Positions 20,137 to 32,655 of a stretch of 64,000 nucleotides of DNA are shown here, piece by piece; within the stretch, counting starts at the first letter, position 1, and each line of letters opens with the position of its first letter. The DNA lies in contig JAAVTG010000868.1 of the NCBI GenBank assembly GCA_011947345.1, positions 62,001-126,000 of the forward strand, written 5' to 3'. Position numbers and translations under genes: made by a program. The notes beneath the pieces were generated by a model. That model worked only from the letters and a program-made list of their open reading frames with translations, searched no databases and was not told the DNA's origin. This DNA is from Phytophthora quininea (Eukaryota > Oomycota > Peronosporomycetes > Peronosporales > Peronosporaceae).

Positions 20137-21559
20137 ATGCGCACGAGCGGTCATCGTGCTGTCTCGGTGCTACGGCGCCGCCTCTCGACGGCTGCTGGGG
20201 ACGGTGTGCTGACGCGCGAGTTCATCCACGCGTCGCTGTACCGCAAGGCCGCTGGCTACTTCACGACGGACCAGCGCGAGGTGCTGCACGCACCAAGCGG
20301 CAGCATCGACTTCGGCAATCTCTGGGGCGCCGGCGAGTACCGCAATGTGCTTGCGCAGCTGTATAAACAGAGCCCCGAGGCGTGGCTGACCCCGTGGAGG
20401 TGTTCGCGCCCTACTACTCGCAGGCGCTGGCCCGCTACATGCTGAACTCGCCCTTCTTCCGCCACGAGCTGCAGGTCTTCGAGATCGGCGGCGGCTCCGG
20501 CAGCAACGCGCTGCACATCCTCAACTACCTCAAGGAGCAGGCGCCAGACGTGTACGAGCGCACCACGTACACGCTGGTGGAGATCAGCCCCGTGATGGCT
20601 GAGAGACAGCGCCGACGAGTGGTCGAGCGGCACCCCAAACAGTGCAAAGTCATCAACCAAGACATCTTGACGTTTGCACAGACGCACAGTGCAGTCAACA
20701 CCCAATGCTTCTTCCTGGTCATGGAAGTGCTGGACAACCTGCCGCACGACAAGGTCACGCTGCAAAAGGGCAAATGGTACGAGACGACGGTGAAGAATCA
20801 TGAAGGAATGATGCAGGAAGGGACCAGACCGTTGCAAGACAAACTCATCCGGCAGACGCTGCAGCACTTCGGGTGCGAGCTACCGCTTAAGGTTAAGTAC
20901 AAGTACAACACGGAGCTGGCCCAGCGTGTGCGACGTATGGTCGGATCCGATCACGCGGTGCTCGACTCGGCGTTCGTCCCAACTGGCGCCATGCAGCTGC
21001 TGAACACGCTGCGAACGGCGTTCCCGAAGCACCACTTGATCGCTGCGGACTTTGACTCGCTCCCAGCACCTCAGCTGGGCGAGAACGCGTCCGTTAAGGC
21101 GATTAATCATCCACTCAGCCCCACAGCAACATCGTCTGGCCCACTGTTTGCTGGGAATGCACCCTCGTAGCCTCAAAACTGACAGGAGAGACAAAGGACC
21201 ACGACACGTACCTGGTAGAAGGCGGGATAGCCGACATCTTTTTCGCGACCGATTTCCAGAAGCTCAAGAAAGCCTACTGCTCCACGCTGAACCGTCAACC
21301 GGACGAGGTAAGCGCTGCTGCAATCCCAGTTTGATGGGAATAACCCTGTTTGGTATGTGCCTAACAGGTCTCGGTGATCAAGTCGTCGGAGTTCCTGAAG
21401 CAATTCGCTGAGATTGAAAAGACAAAGACAATTACCCGGTACGTGGCCGTATCGCGCTGCACTTTTCGCTCTCATGTTTAACTCATGGCTATCACTGATG
21501 CATTCAGATACAACCCGTTACTAGAAGACTACTCGAACACCAGCTTCATTTTGTCGTAG
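20137..21559 (+). CDS. NDUFAF7: NDUFAF7/MidA-like protein methyltransferase (two apparent 1-bp frameshifts)
   Basis: Family of SAM-dependent methyltransferases (Pfam Methyltransf_28) that in animals methylates the complex I subunit NDUFS2 in mitochondria. Seen: an arginine-rich N-terminus (RAVSVLRRRLSTAAG) suited to mitochondrial import, YFTTDQREVLH, the SAM loop VFEIGGGSGSNALHIL, and LVMEVLDNLPHDK, then the C-terminal DTYLVEGGIADIFFATDFQKLK. Two introns fit GT...AG borders: 21308-21367 (60 nt) and 21439-21507 (69 nt), leaving a stop at 21557. Two breaks need one extra base each: a G near 20394 (LTP to VEVFAPYYS) and a C in the run 21162-21164 (GNAP to LVASKL). As this looks like a single-copy housekeeping gene, these may be assembly errors; otherwise it is a recent pseudogene. 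Confidence 0.72.
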
Positions 21560-21689
21560 TGTTTGCAAGTGACACCAAATAGAATCGCATTTGTCTTAGC
21601 GTTCCACCGCAATGGCGCGAAGTGTGCACATACATAACCCACCTGCAAACTATTAATCATTGCTAGCGCGTTGCCGACTACAGTGTAGT

Positions 21690-21775
21690 TGGACTTTTGT
21701 TCCAGATGCGATTCAGAATCGATAGGCATCTCAACTTGCAGGCTTGGCCGTGGTAACTAGATCCAGTTTGTTGTT
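21690..21775 (-). pseudogene. Short ankyrin head relic
   Basis: About 70 bases (CCAGATGCGATTCAG, then CTCAACTTGCAGGCTTGG) match the head region of the ankyrin gene at 19118-20059, which encodes the LLNRVW and QACKL segments. Flanking sequence is unrelated. Too short to be functional. Confidence 0.5.
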
Positions 21776-22199
21776 TCTGCGGCGTCACATTCTGCGGTTC
21801 TGGGACGATAATGTCGGTGGCCTTGCTAACCCACTCCATGTAGCGGATATCCTGCGATTCCAGCTCGGGGCTGAATACGATGAGGCCCCATACATTCGAC
21901 GCTATCGCGGTTGGGTGCCCAACGATTTGTCGTCACCGCTTACAAACTGGCTCCGATACGCCTTTGTTACGCTTTGCCTATCCCTTTACGACAGGAGACC
22001 GTCATTTACTCACTCCACACGCTTTTGGATCACATTTGAAGCGCAAAAGTGATCAGTTGCTGCTTCTAGTGTTGTTATCTACCAATGGTATTAACGTGAA
22101 CATCGTTAATACCCAATTACCTGTACTATTAACGTTTGGTAATACCGCGGGTAATATGAAAATTACAAATCTATTGCGAATATTTCAGAGCGAGACGAG
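21776..22199. other. No gene; TAACG/GTAATA motif cluster
   Basis: No coding region recognised. Bases 22080-22160 contain several TTAACG and GGTAATA motifs resembling a cluster at 26755-26825, beyond the hAT transposase. Confidence 0.35.
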
Positions 22200-24330
22200 A
22201 GGCGAAGCGCGACATCGCCGCGCTGCGAACGTAGCTGTTCCTGAGCTGCGCTGTGTCAGCGGTGGTGGGAAGGTCTGTGACGAGATATCCATGGGCTTGG
22301 ATCGGCCGCAGCAAAGCCATACCTCTTTGGTGTGCGCTCATGATCACCGTCATGGGGCTGTTGTACGCCACGATGCTCTTTCAGCTCGACCCGACAGAGA
22401 TTCAGGTAGTCATGGCTATCCTCTTCGGCAGCATGTTGTTCCTGTCGCTCGGTTAGATTTCGCAGCTTCATGACAGCTCGTGAAATCTTCTACAAGTAAC
22501 GCGGAGCGAACTTATTTGACAAGGGGAGCTACGTATTCGCCAACTCAGTCAGTCAGCCACTGCTTTGCATCGCAGGGATGCTCATTTTCGACACGTAGGT
22601 GTACTGGATGTGCGGCTTTGTGTCGGAGGTGCTCGGGTTCTTGCTGTTCCCGCTGTTGCTTTTCGCGACAAGCTTTGGACTGGGCCCTCTTCTTCGTTGT
22701 GGTGGCTGCTGGCCCCGATATCAACATCGCGACTCACATTTCCAAGGCTACCTCGACGTTGACCTTCAGCATCTTCGCGGGTTTTATCATCAGCGAGAGC
22801 CAAATCCCTGCCTACTTCATCTGGTTATACTGGATCACACCGATCTCCTGGATGCTCCGTTCTCTTGGCATTATCGAGTACCAGTCGTCTGCGTTGGACG
22901 TCTGCGAGTACGGAGGAGTCGGCTACTTCTCGACCGAAGGCATCACTACGGGCAAATACTATCTGCAGTTATTCGTGAGATGGAGAAGGTGTGGACCCTC
23001 TACGTCTCATTTACATGGTAGTCTTCTACGTGACGTGCATGACGCTCGGCTACCTCGCGCTGGAGTACAAGCGCTACGAGACGCCTGAAAATGTCGGCGC
23101 TACCAGTCGACGACGAAGACGCTTACCGTCTCACTAGCACCCCTACAGCTCGCAGTGCAGAGAAGTCTTTGACCGCGAGTGAAGTGATGATGGGTGTAGC
23201 GTTCCGCAACACGACGGTCACGCCGGTGACGGTGGCAGTCAAGAACTTGCGTTACTCGGTGCCAAAGTCTCCAAACCCGAAGGAATCGATTGAATTGCTC
23301 AAGGGGGCCAGCGGCTTCGCTCTACCAGGTAATATGACGGCTCTTTTGGGAGCTTCGGGGCTGGTAAAACGACTTTGATGGACGTGATTGCCAACCGCAA
23401 GACTGGTGGCAAGATCACCAGCGAGATCCTTTGAACGGATACGAGGCCAACGCGATTGCCATTCGACGATGCACGGGATTCTGTCAGCAGACGGACATCC
23501 ACTCAGAGGCGTCGACGATCCGCGAGGCCCTCTCCTTCAGCGCGTTCCTGCCCCAGGACGCCAGTGTGCCCAACAACGCCAAGTACGATTCGATCGAGGA
23601 ATGTTTGATGCTGGACAGGCACGACATTGCCGACCAAATCATTCGCACCAGCTCTACGGAGCAGTTGAAGCGCTTGACGATTGGCGTTGAATTGGCAGCT
23701 CAGCCCAGTGTACTGTTCCTTGACGAGCCCACGAGTGGCCTAGATGCTCGCTCTGCCAAGGCCATTATGGACGGAGTTCGTAAGGTGGCTGACTCTGGTC
23801 GTACCATTCTCTGAAGATCCACTAGCTGTCCTCAAAAGTCTTCTTCTTGTTCGACAGCCTCCTCCTGCTGAAGCGTGGAGGTTTTGTTCTTCGACGATTT
23901 GGGCCACAAGTGCAAGCACTTGGTCGACTACTTCGAAGGTCTTCCTGGTATGTCACCACTGCCACCGACGAACAAATCCGCGACGTGGATGCTCGAGTGT
24001 ATTGGCGCTGGTATGTCCAACGACTTGGCTGACGGCATGGACTTCGTATCGATTTTACAGGCCAGCCAGCAGAAGCAGCAGTTGGACCACACTTTGAGCT
24101 CGGAAGAAATCGACAAACCTTCTGCCGACGCCGCGGAATTGACCTTTGAGAAAGCGACCGGCAGCGTCAGTGACCCAGACGAGATCCCTCATCAAGCACG
24201 TTTACTTGCGCATGTAGGCGTCTCGATGTTGTTGGCGTTGCTACAGGCCGAGTACAACACGGCCAAAACCATGATGGTCTCCCCTCTGTGCCAGACGATT
24301 TCCGAGGTGATATCAGATTCAAGCAACACG
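22200..24330 (+). pseudogene. ABCG/PDR-type ABC transporter pseudogene, middle part
   Basis: Pleiotropic-drug-resistance transporters export lipids and toxic compounds across the plasma membrane. Here only the end of the first membrane domain and the second ATPase domain remain: LYATMLFQLDPTEIQVVM near 22355, VYWMCGFVSEV near 22600, FAGFIISESQIPAYFIWLYWI near 22780, LEYKRYETPENVG, then VKNLRYSVPKSPNPKESIELL and LLGASG at the Walker A site (one G missing, so the GKTT part is in another frame), RRCTGFCQQTDIHSEAST, the ABC signature region QLKRLTIGVELA, Walker B VLFLDEPTSGLDARSAK. A T is missing before NGYEAN, and a TGA follows GRTIL near 23813. Both ends of the gene are absent. Not functional. 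Confidence 0.85.
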
Positions 24331-24431
24331 AACTCAGCGCAAGAAAAACGAAAGACGCCTTTGTTGTTTCAGAAATTATGGAATACGCTTATGCCGTTTG
24401 GACAAGATAACTCACTGATTGATCGGCACTT

Positions 24432-26703
24432 TTACTGATCGCGTGACGATGGAGTAGCTGCGGATGCTCTTTCGTCATGTGGTATGAAGCAGGTTGCACT
24501 TGGTGGTGTGCGGCGAAGTGATGATCTTGTTGGCGTGTGGCGCAGCGACGATCTTGGAGGAGTGCGCTGCTGTGTTTGCTGTGAGAATGTTCGAAGTGGA
24601 GTTTGTGGGGGCGCGCAGTGATGCGATGCTTGAGAGAGTTGGTGTGGCGCTCTGCGAGGTGTATCGCCTTCTCTAGCATGTGGGCTGCGATGATTACCAA
24701 AACGGCTATCTGTCCGACCAAAAAGTGCACGCTGTCGTGAAGTGTCGGAGCGGGTGCGGCCGATACCGTCATGTCGCCGTCTCGCGCCAGAGTCTTGTGG
24801 TAATTTATCATCGAATTCCTCGAAGTTATCACTGTCTGATGGGATTGCATCACCGTCCAAGTAGTGGATTTCGCTGGCGGATTGTTTGACCTCCGAATTT
24901 GAGTAGACATAAGCGAGCTTCTCAACACTAGCTGGTTTCAGGCGATTCCGGCGTTTATTGTGGATGAATGAGTCGATACTCCACGAGCGCTCGCTAGCAG
25001 CAGAAGACGTCGGAATGCTCAATACACGTGCAGCAAATTGCTTTACCTGGGCAAGCATCCTCATATCTTTGAAAAGTTCGTCTTGGTACATCCACCAATC
25101 GATCGGAGTGTACTTGGCATTTTTGTTCAGTTTGTCTGCCTTCCACCCGCGCTTCTTTTGGGCGAAGTTGGAAACGGCACTGTGAAAATTCCTTGCGGTG
25201 ATTCCCGGGTTAAATCCAACGCGCTCGGCCAGCTCTACACAGCTATTTACGGCATTCTCAAAGTCTCCGGGTTCGAAATCAGCGATTGGTTTTGTCGGAT
25301 CCAGCAAAAACGCTACTAGTGTTGATTCGCGCTTGATTTCAGACCATCGGGAGTGGATGAAAGCCCGTATTTTTCCCAGAATGGTCGGGTCCATTCAATT
25401 TGTTTGCTGGTAGTAAATGTCGTTATGGTACAGACCCCGAAAATAATGGTATACCATCGACAAGCAGCATCCATCCTTCTCCAGACAGCGCAGAGCGTCA
25501 ATTATGGGGTTTGTTAGACGCAATACAAGCCGTGCTTTCATCCAGAAATTTCCATCCGCGAGTGTTGTCTTCACACGATTCAGCTTCACAACAGCGTCTT
25601 TGTAGCGCTCCATGAGGCCGTCATCAGCGAACAGCTCCAACAAGATGCCTTCGTTCGAGACTACACTCGAAATACAAGCAGTCTTTAAGTACCATCGAGT
25701 TGAGGATGGTCAGGACCCGACACTGCTGGTGACGTTGGTCGTTCATTCGATGCCGCTGCTTCTCGCGAAAGCGATACAGAAGTGCTGGCCGCTTTCGAAC
25801 GAATTTTGCTATGCCCACCGCTTTTGCAAGTACATCTTTTAAGTCATCAATAGAGAACAGGTCTTTTAGCAGCAAGTTCAGGGTATGTGCTGAGCACCCG
25901 TTGCAGGTCACCGCTGGCAGCTCTTTCGTAACCAATTCCCAGGACTTCACCATATCCGACGCGTTGTCGGTCACTACAGCGCACACACTGCCCTGTATAG
26001 CATCTTCAACCTCTCTGATAACTTTGATTAGGGCGGGGGCCATGTATTCGCCCGTGTGCCTATCATCGCGAGTTGGTACAGATGACCAAAACACTGGCCG
26101 TATAAACGGCGATGTCACCATGAAGTTGACGATGCTCTCGCTGTTTGGGTCTGACCACCCGTCGCTAACAACAGCGACATTATCTTCGTCACGCAGCTCA
26201 TCGATAACGTCCCGCTTTTCCCGTGCGTAGGCCTCATCCAAAAGCGTCGTGGACAAATGCTGGCGCGATGGCAAAGTCATTCCGGGACGATACTTGGTCA
26301 AAATGTGCTGAAAATGGGGATTTTCGATAACGCGAAATGGAATGGCCGTTGAGTAAAATGCTGCAGCAATTTCGCGATGGAATTGCTTCTTCTCCGCTCT
26401 CGTAATTGGCTCTTGTGCGGCAGGAGCGAATGAGACTTCTTCGCTTCGAGATTTCTTCCGGGGTGTCCTGTCGACCTCCTCGCTGTTTGGGAAACCGTGC
26501 CGTTTACCCAGCAGCTTGTCTCTCCTGTCGTACTCGTCGTTGCTTCTTGGGCGTCGCTCTCCTCGGAACAGTGACAGTGTAATGGGTCCACACCTCGTGC
26601 TGTGGCGGTGGCATCGCGCCGAGCTCCCACGCGTCTGCTGAGCTGCTGCTTGGTTGGATCGAGGTGCGTTAAGATGTGAGGGTGCGCGCTGCAGCAGCAG
26701 CAA
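24432..26703 (-). pseudogene. hAT-family transposase pseudogene
   Basis: Reverse strand. The upstream frame (25624-26703) has a basic N-terminal part, VVSDGWSDPNSESIVNFMV, VTDNASDMVKSWE and CNGCSAHTLNLLLKDL, all hAT core motifs. The TRWYLK motif that should follow is in another frame near 25680, so there is a frameshift. The middle part (LLELFADDGLMERYKDAVVKL) runs to a TGA at about 25395, and the frame then continues to the hAT dimerisation domain RVLSIPTSSAASERSWS + NKRRNRLKP. A long Ser/Arg/Pro-rich tail follows. One frameshift and one nonsense codon disable it. No start codon could be fixed; the frame opens with TTG at 26703. Confidence 0.8.
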
Positions 26704-26723
26704 ACTTCAACATTGATTCGCAA

Positions 26724-27928
26724 GGCCCGAATCTTTCACGACACACAGTGCCACCATGTTATTAACAGTACTAACGAATACTAACGTGGTAATACCAACT
26801 TTCGTTAATATAAAAGGTAATATGCGACCCAACACTAGCTGCTTCTCCCGTCCAAGCTTATCTGCTCATATACGTCGATGTGGAAACTTCCCACTGTGAG
26901 ACCATTGAGCTACAAGCGTGGTGGCTCGTTATTCGTGAGTTGTGCTTCGCCCCTAAGCAAAACAATTTTCGAACCGAGAAAAACCCGCACTTTACTTTCC
27001 TTTGGTTCAAGCACCAAAACCATCGGACTGCCTTAAACGGATTGGAGATGCTGAGCTATCTGTAACGCCAAAATCCGTTTATCGTGAGCATTCCAGTCAG
27101 CCCTGAGGCGCTCCATGAGAGCATTATGCTCACCCGCGAGTTGCTTCTCGAAATCATCCTCGTCGGTCCTCATTAGAATCTTAATCCGATTGATCGGCCC
27201 ACGTTGTGGTTTCGACATACATATGTATTTGTATGACAGCAAGCGTAGATCACATAAACCGCGGCCCTGTCAAGAACAATGAAACCAAAATCACCCTCGG
27301 CAACTCCAGCTTGCTCAAGTTCTAGAGCAGCGAAATTTTGCCTGCAAAAGGTTTATCGCTTTCACAGAGTAGCTTAATCTCGGGTCACCACGAACGCAAC
27401 AAGAAGTCCCGAAATGCGCTACGGGGTGAGTGGCGAATCTGCCAGAGCCAGACAACGAAACCACCGCAGAAGACCATGCGTGTTCGTCGTCGAGCGAAGA
27501 ACAACAAAAGGAGGAAGAGGAAGAACGTGGGTTTAATCCTGTGGGTTCTGAAGAAGTGCAACACGTACCCCAGTCTCATCCCCCGTATCAATGACTCAAC
27601 GGCCGTTCATCCCATTAACCACTTGCTTTGCTGAACATCGCCATTGAATCGTTGACAATCAAAATCCATGTTACGTATTCACTAAGTTTCATAGCGGTGG
27701 CAATTCGTGAAGATTCCAAGGCGTCCGTTGTGCAGTGCTGTATCCTATCGAGAAGTCGTGCGGAATGAGACCAACGTGAGAATTCACTAGAAACTCGGAA
27801 ATCTCCACCAGAAAACCGGAAGTGTAAAACTGGTGTCATCCCGCCAGCTCAATCTCCAGACTTTGTTGTCTTCATGCCAGTATCGTTTCCTAAAAAAAAA
27901 ATCTTAGTCAGGTTCAACCGTTTCTTTT
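26724..27928. other. No confident gene
   Basis: A reverse frame at 27033-27242 (EKQLAGEHNALMERLRADW + NAHDKRILALQIA) is helical and charged but unmatched. A forward frame at 27338-27634 is very basic. Neither shows a known motif. The 26755-26825 segment repeats TAACG/GGTAATA motifs. Confidence 0.3.
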
Positions 27929-28783
27929 TCACCTGCACCGTGGCAAAGCACGATACGCAGGGTGGGGTTCCAGGATCCACTGGTTGCTGTCTTCATTCGT
28001 AAACTCAACGATTCCTTCCATCTCCTCTTCAATGCGCTTCTTGTCGAGACGCGAGTGCAGAAACAGCAGAACTTCAAAGTGGTTGTACTCGGCGGCTCCG
28101 TTCATAGCCGCATTGGTGCAGCCCTCTGTGCGATTCCTGCTAAGCCACTGCACCGTCTCAAGAAAACCTCCATCGGCAGCGCTATCCATCGACTTGACAG
28201 TGCACCCTTCCGTGCGATTCCTGTGCAGCCAACGGATAATGTCCAAATCATCGTTTTCTGCTGCTCCATCCGCGGCTTCTGTTGTGCAGCCCTCGGCTCG
28301 GTTCTTGTGCAACCATTTGACAACTTCAAAGTGCCCATTCACTGCGGCATCATCCATTGCGACGGTCGTACAAGCAGCTCTGGTGTAGTTGTGAAGCCAT
28401 TGCACTACATGAAGATGCCCATTTCGTGCCGCGCCATCCATCGCCACCACTGAGCATTCCTGTGGACTAACGAGCACTGCTTCCACTAATGACTTGCTGA
28501 ATTGGAATCGCTTATACTGGCGATCATTTCGCAAAAACTTCCGGATACTCCAGATATTGTTTTTCGGGACGCTTTTCGTGAAAATGTGACTGCTATCCCA
28601 GATCCGGTCCAATAACTTGATCGAGTCAAACTTGCAAGCTACGTTGAGAGGGAGCTCCACGGACGAGTCCAGGAACATGCAGACAGATATCACGGCGTGT
28701 GTGTGTGGGGGGGCGTCCTTGAAGCCGCTCTTGGAGCCGAACAGCAACGTCACCGCCAGCAACGGTAGCACCGCCGTCTGCAT
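27929..28783 (-). CDS. Short ankyrin-repeat-like protein, intact, 284 aa
   Basis: Starts at the ATG at 28783 (MQTAVLPLLAVTLLFGSKSG); a TTG three codons upstream is not needed. The head (SVCMFLDSSVELPLNVACKF, LLDRIW, IRKFLRNDRQYKRFQFSKSL) passes directly into about five 28-residue repeats (CTTEAADGAAENDDL + DIIRWLHRNRTEG), so it lacks the irregular middle repeats of the 698-residue protein. The end, DSNQWILEPHPAYRALPRCR, is the family C-terminus. No signal peptide or catalytic domain. The coding tract at 28697-28713 (C7(AC)5 on the coding strand, DAPPHTHA) is slippage-prone. Start codons of this gene and the divergent ankyrin pseudogene are 82 bp apart. Function unknown. Confidence 0.8.
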   Translation of the reverse strand: MQTAVLPLLAVTLLFGSKSGFKDAPPHTHAVISVCMFLDSSVELPLNVACKFDSIKLLDRIWDSSHIFTKSVPKNNIWSIRKFLRNDRQYKRFQFSKSLVEAVLVSPQECSVVAMDGAARNGHLHVVQWLHNYTRAACTTVAMDDAAVNGHFEVVKWLHKNRAEGCTTEAADGAAENDDLDIIRWLHRNRTEGCTVKSMDSAADGGFLETVQWLSRNRTEGCTNAAMNGAAEYNHFEVLLFLHSRLDKKRIEEEMEGIVEFTNEDSNQWILEPHPAYRALPRCR

Positions 28784-30709
28784 CTCTGGCAAAATTTCGA
28801 ATGAAATTGTACCTCAAAATTTAGATTAGTGAACAATAACATTAATTTTGCTTCCAAAGGGTGTTATGGCTGCACGGGGTCCACCGCCGCTGCTGGCAGT
28901 GTCGGTGCTTTTTGGCTCCAGGGACGAGTTCAGCGGCCTCCCACACATCGTCGACTGTGTCTCCAAGCTCGTGGATCCGTCTGTGGAGTTGCCACTGCAT
29001 CAAGCATGCAAGTTCCGGTCTTTGAGGCTCGTTGATCGCATCTGGAGCAACAGCGAAGTCTACATTCAGAACGTCACAGATATTGACGGCAATTCCTGGT
29101 CGTTGCAGAAGTTTTACGAACCGACCGACACCACCGACAGTACCAATTCACGCAGTCACTAATCGTAGCGCTGGGACGCAGTGACTTGGCGACGGTGCGG
29201 TGGCTGTTCGGCCACATTCAGGACTGCGAAGTCAACTTTGAAGTCGTTGGTGAAACAATTGAAGCTGGGTCTGTGCAAATACTGGAGTACTTTAAAGAGA
29301 AGAGCAGCAGTCGATCACTGGGCTTACGAGCACAACAAACGGTGCAGGGGTCTGGAGCTGGTCACGATGTGGACTGGACAGGCGATCGACATATCACAAC
29401 TGCGGTTTTAAACCACCATAGCAACGTCGCGTGGTGGCTGGAGCGCAGCCTGTTGACGTCTCAAGAAAATTTAAAGCTTGCAGTATCTTCGGCATTGCTT
29501 CATTATGATATTGCAATGGTGGTGTGGTTGTTATCGGTGGGAGCTGAATGGCCTGACTGGAGAATACACGACGTAGTGACTTCTGCCGCATCTTCAGGGC
29601 GCCTCGACGTGCTGAAGTAGTTGGACAAGAACAACAAACTGGACAACACCAGCGGCTTGGTTTTATATGCCGCACAAGGTGGCTATCTAGGTGTTATCCA
29701 ATGGTTACTTCAGCGCGATGCCGGTGGGGTGATTATTGAAAGGTTAGCTTTGGGATCCATTGCGCTGCTGGTCATGGCCACCTCGAAGTCGCCAAGTACC
29801 TTCGTGATCACGTTCCAACGGTGTCAGAGCACGATATTATCTCTACCAAGACGATGGCAGAAGCTGCAGCTGGAGGTCACTTGGACGCTGTCAAGTGGCT
29901 GTATGCAGAATATGGTGCTGGTGGTTTAGATATTGATATCTTTGGCCTTCAAATCAGAGCGATGGATGCTGCTGCGGCGAATGGGCATTTAAACGTACTC
30001 GAGTACTTGTACGAACTGCGAAAGGAACTCAAAACAATGTCAGGGAAACGCAAACGAGACGGCGAATCGAAATTGCGATCGATTCCGACGTGCAGTGACG
30101 AAGCAATGACCAATGCTGCCAGAAACGGCCATCTACGTGTAGTGCAGTGACTGCATGATACGTTAGACCTACCCTGCAGTACTCGTTCAATGGATGTTGC
30201 CGCTAAGAATGGTCACTTACGAGTGTTGCAGTGGTTCCATGCACACACTTCCGAGGAATGCACCGACAAAGCCATGCACGGTGTCGCGAAGTATCGTCAC
30301 CTACAAGTTATCCAGTGGCTTCACAGCAATACCAACGCTGGTTGCACTCCGCAGGTGATGGACGATGCTGCTCGAGCAGGACATCTCGATATCGTGAAAT
30401 GGCTCCACGAGAATCGGTCGGAAGGATGCACCGTCGCCGCAATGGATGGCGCTGCGGAAATAGGTGAGTTGGAGACGCTCAAGTGGCTTCACAAACACCG
30501 AACGGAAAGATGCACGAAGTACGCAGTGAAGAATGCGGTGCATGAAGGCCACCTCAACGTGGTTAAGTGGCTAAGTGAGAACCGCTTAGCGGAGTGTACC
30601 AGCGAGGCCATCGATTATGCGGCCGAACACGGTAAGTTCGAGTTGGTATTGTATTTGCATTTCCGTCTCCAGGCAAAGTGCACGCAGAGGGCGGTTAACC
30701 CAACGGGGG

Positions 30710-31946
30710 ATATCCTCCTAGCGACTCAATACAAAATTCAGGATTACACAAGTCTCACGAAAAATTTGACGACCTAATCCTGGTCACTTGAAAAATACTT
30801 AGAGTTTGTATACACTCAGAAGACCCAGGTCTCAGCTTCGACAACAAGATCGTTGACGTCGGCGTCGCGAACTGGTAGCGTGCTTGACAATGGTTGCTTG
30901 CGAGGGCGCTTCCTCGACTTCTTTGGAGCTGCCATAGGCGGCTTATCATGGAGTGCCATGGCCCATGGCCGCCCGCTCTTTTGTTTGTCGTGGTTTGGAG
31001 AGTTTTGCAGCATCTCGTGCAGCTTTAGCGGCTTGCTTGGCAAATTCCTTCGCTTGCCTCTCTTCAAGTTTTGCTTGCTTGGCATTTTCCTTCGCTTGCT
31101 TCTCTGCGAGTTTTGCTTGCTGTTCTTGAAGCATGTCCGCGTAGCTTAACAAGTCGCCGCCCGACACTTTTCGTCGACAAAGTCGCTTTTGGGTCGCTTT
31201 TGTGTGTGCGGCGCGAGGATCATCTTCAGCGACAAGTGCACGTCGTTGTCGAGGCCGCACTTGACAACATCCAAAGAGATGGCCGTCGAGTACCAATAGT
31301 TGAGGCCGAACGGGTGGAAACAGTTTGACGAACCACTTAAACCACTGCAGGAATATATCCCGGTACCTCCTTGATGCTGGTGGCTACCGCGGCCTTGTGA
31401 ACAAGGTTACGGAACATGGCGGTGCCGATCGACAGTCCGTGGGCAGAGCGATAAAAATCGCCTCGAGAAGCCCCTTATCGGCCCCGTCGTTGATGTACAC
31501 GAGCTGAGGACCGCGGCGACAGTCGATAGGGATGTGTCCACGCACCCTGCACCAAAGCGATTCCCTCTTGACGTTGTACTTCTTGGCCGCCTCGCGAATT
31601 GGCATGCCTTGGTTTACAGCGCATACTGCAGCCAAGTATAAATCTGCCGGAGAAGTGGTCGAAACAGCTGTCTGCAGAGACGTCATGGCAGCATTGGATG
31701 CTGGAAGGAGGTTGTTCGGAGGCCGGCGACGTTCGCAAAATGAAGTCTTGCTGGGACTGCGAGGGCTCGATCGAAACGGGAGAGCTTCCTCTCTCCATCC
31801 ATGCCGCCGTAATTATGCTAGGAGCTGTAGTTCGTAAAAAATCGCTGATAAGGTGGAGCACTCCAAATCGGGCTTTGACTAATATTTGTATACTTCATGT
31901 GTGGCCGGAAACATGTCTTGACCGGGATTGTGTCAGACCCGGATAT
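30710..31946. mobile_element. Pogo-like element (right arm)
   Basis: Mirror copy of 15152-16388, inserted at the identical ankyrin codon, so the insertion predates the inverted duplication. Its transposase relic lies on the reverse strand at 30816-31686. It has one extra A in the ACAAACAAAAGAG stretch, which shifts the last part of the transposase frame relative to the left arm. Confidence 0.65.
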
Positions 31947-31983
31947 AGGATTTCAGAGCTTAATTCTTGGATTCTGGATCACT

Positions 31984-32655
31984 GGAGCGACTCCCGCAGC
32001 CGATCTATGCGTCCTAGACATAAACTAAACCATTAAACATGCATAACAGGGGCGCCAGGGCGGTGCAGATTCAAAATCTGATGGACCCCCAACCCCTATC
32101 AGACACATATATCTAACATCATGAATGCACATTCGAACTTCTTGCACTTCAAAATGGACGGAAAACACGTGACGGCGCCGGTACTCGATGGAAGACGTTG
32201 AAGGGCTGTTGAATATGATCAATGAAGTCCACCAAACGCTGCTGCAGGAGACAGTGAATGGCGTTCAGGCCTTGGGAATCGTGCCACCAACGCTCCACTG
32301 ATAAATGTTAGAGTAGATCCGCAACCCCTACCAAGCAAAACTACTTACGGGGCTTCAAAGTAACGGAGTATGTAGTGGAAGCAGTTGACGTCGAAGCCGG
32401 TTGTCAGGATGAACGCCTTGTCGTTCCCAGCGGCATAAATCGCCTCTCCACGCTGCCCGTGACGTCGTTCCGGTGCAGGTCTGCTCATGTGAAGTAGTTT
32501 GGGCCTAACTGTCGCCTTCTGCACTCTCAAGTTGTCGTCGTAGAGATCGCTTGAGGCGAAATCAAATCTGAAGCACAAAACGTTGCGGGTGGGCGCCCAT
32601 TTTCTAATGCATCCTAAATGTATATCTTGGACAGATCGGCTGCGGGAATCGCTCC
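31984..32655. mobile_element. 672-bp DNA transposon (right arm)
   Basis: Mirror copy of 14441-15114 with the same inverted ends (GGAGCGAYTCCCGCAGCC) and the 3-bp flank ACT on each side. The transposase-like fragment is on the reverse strand at 32345-32578. Confidence 0.7.

Noticed and set aside
22200..24330. Functional ABC transporter
   Set aside because: Walker A is split by a frameshift, several stops occur and both ends of the protein are missing.
24494..25413. Forward ORFs opposite the hAT transposase
   Set aside because: They are antisense shadows; the reverse strand carries all the transposase motifs.
27962..28453. Forward ORF of 163 codons opposite the short ankyrin gene
   Set aside because: Antisense of the repeats; similar shadow frames appear opposite every ankyrin copy.
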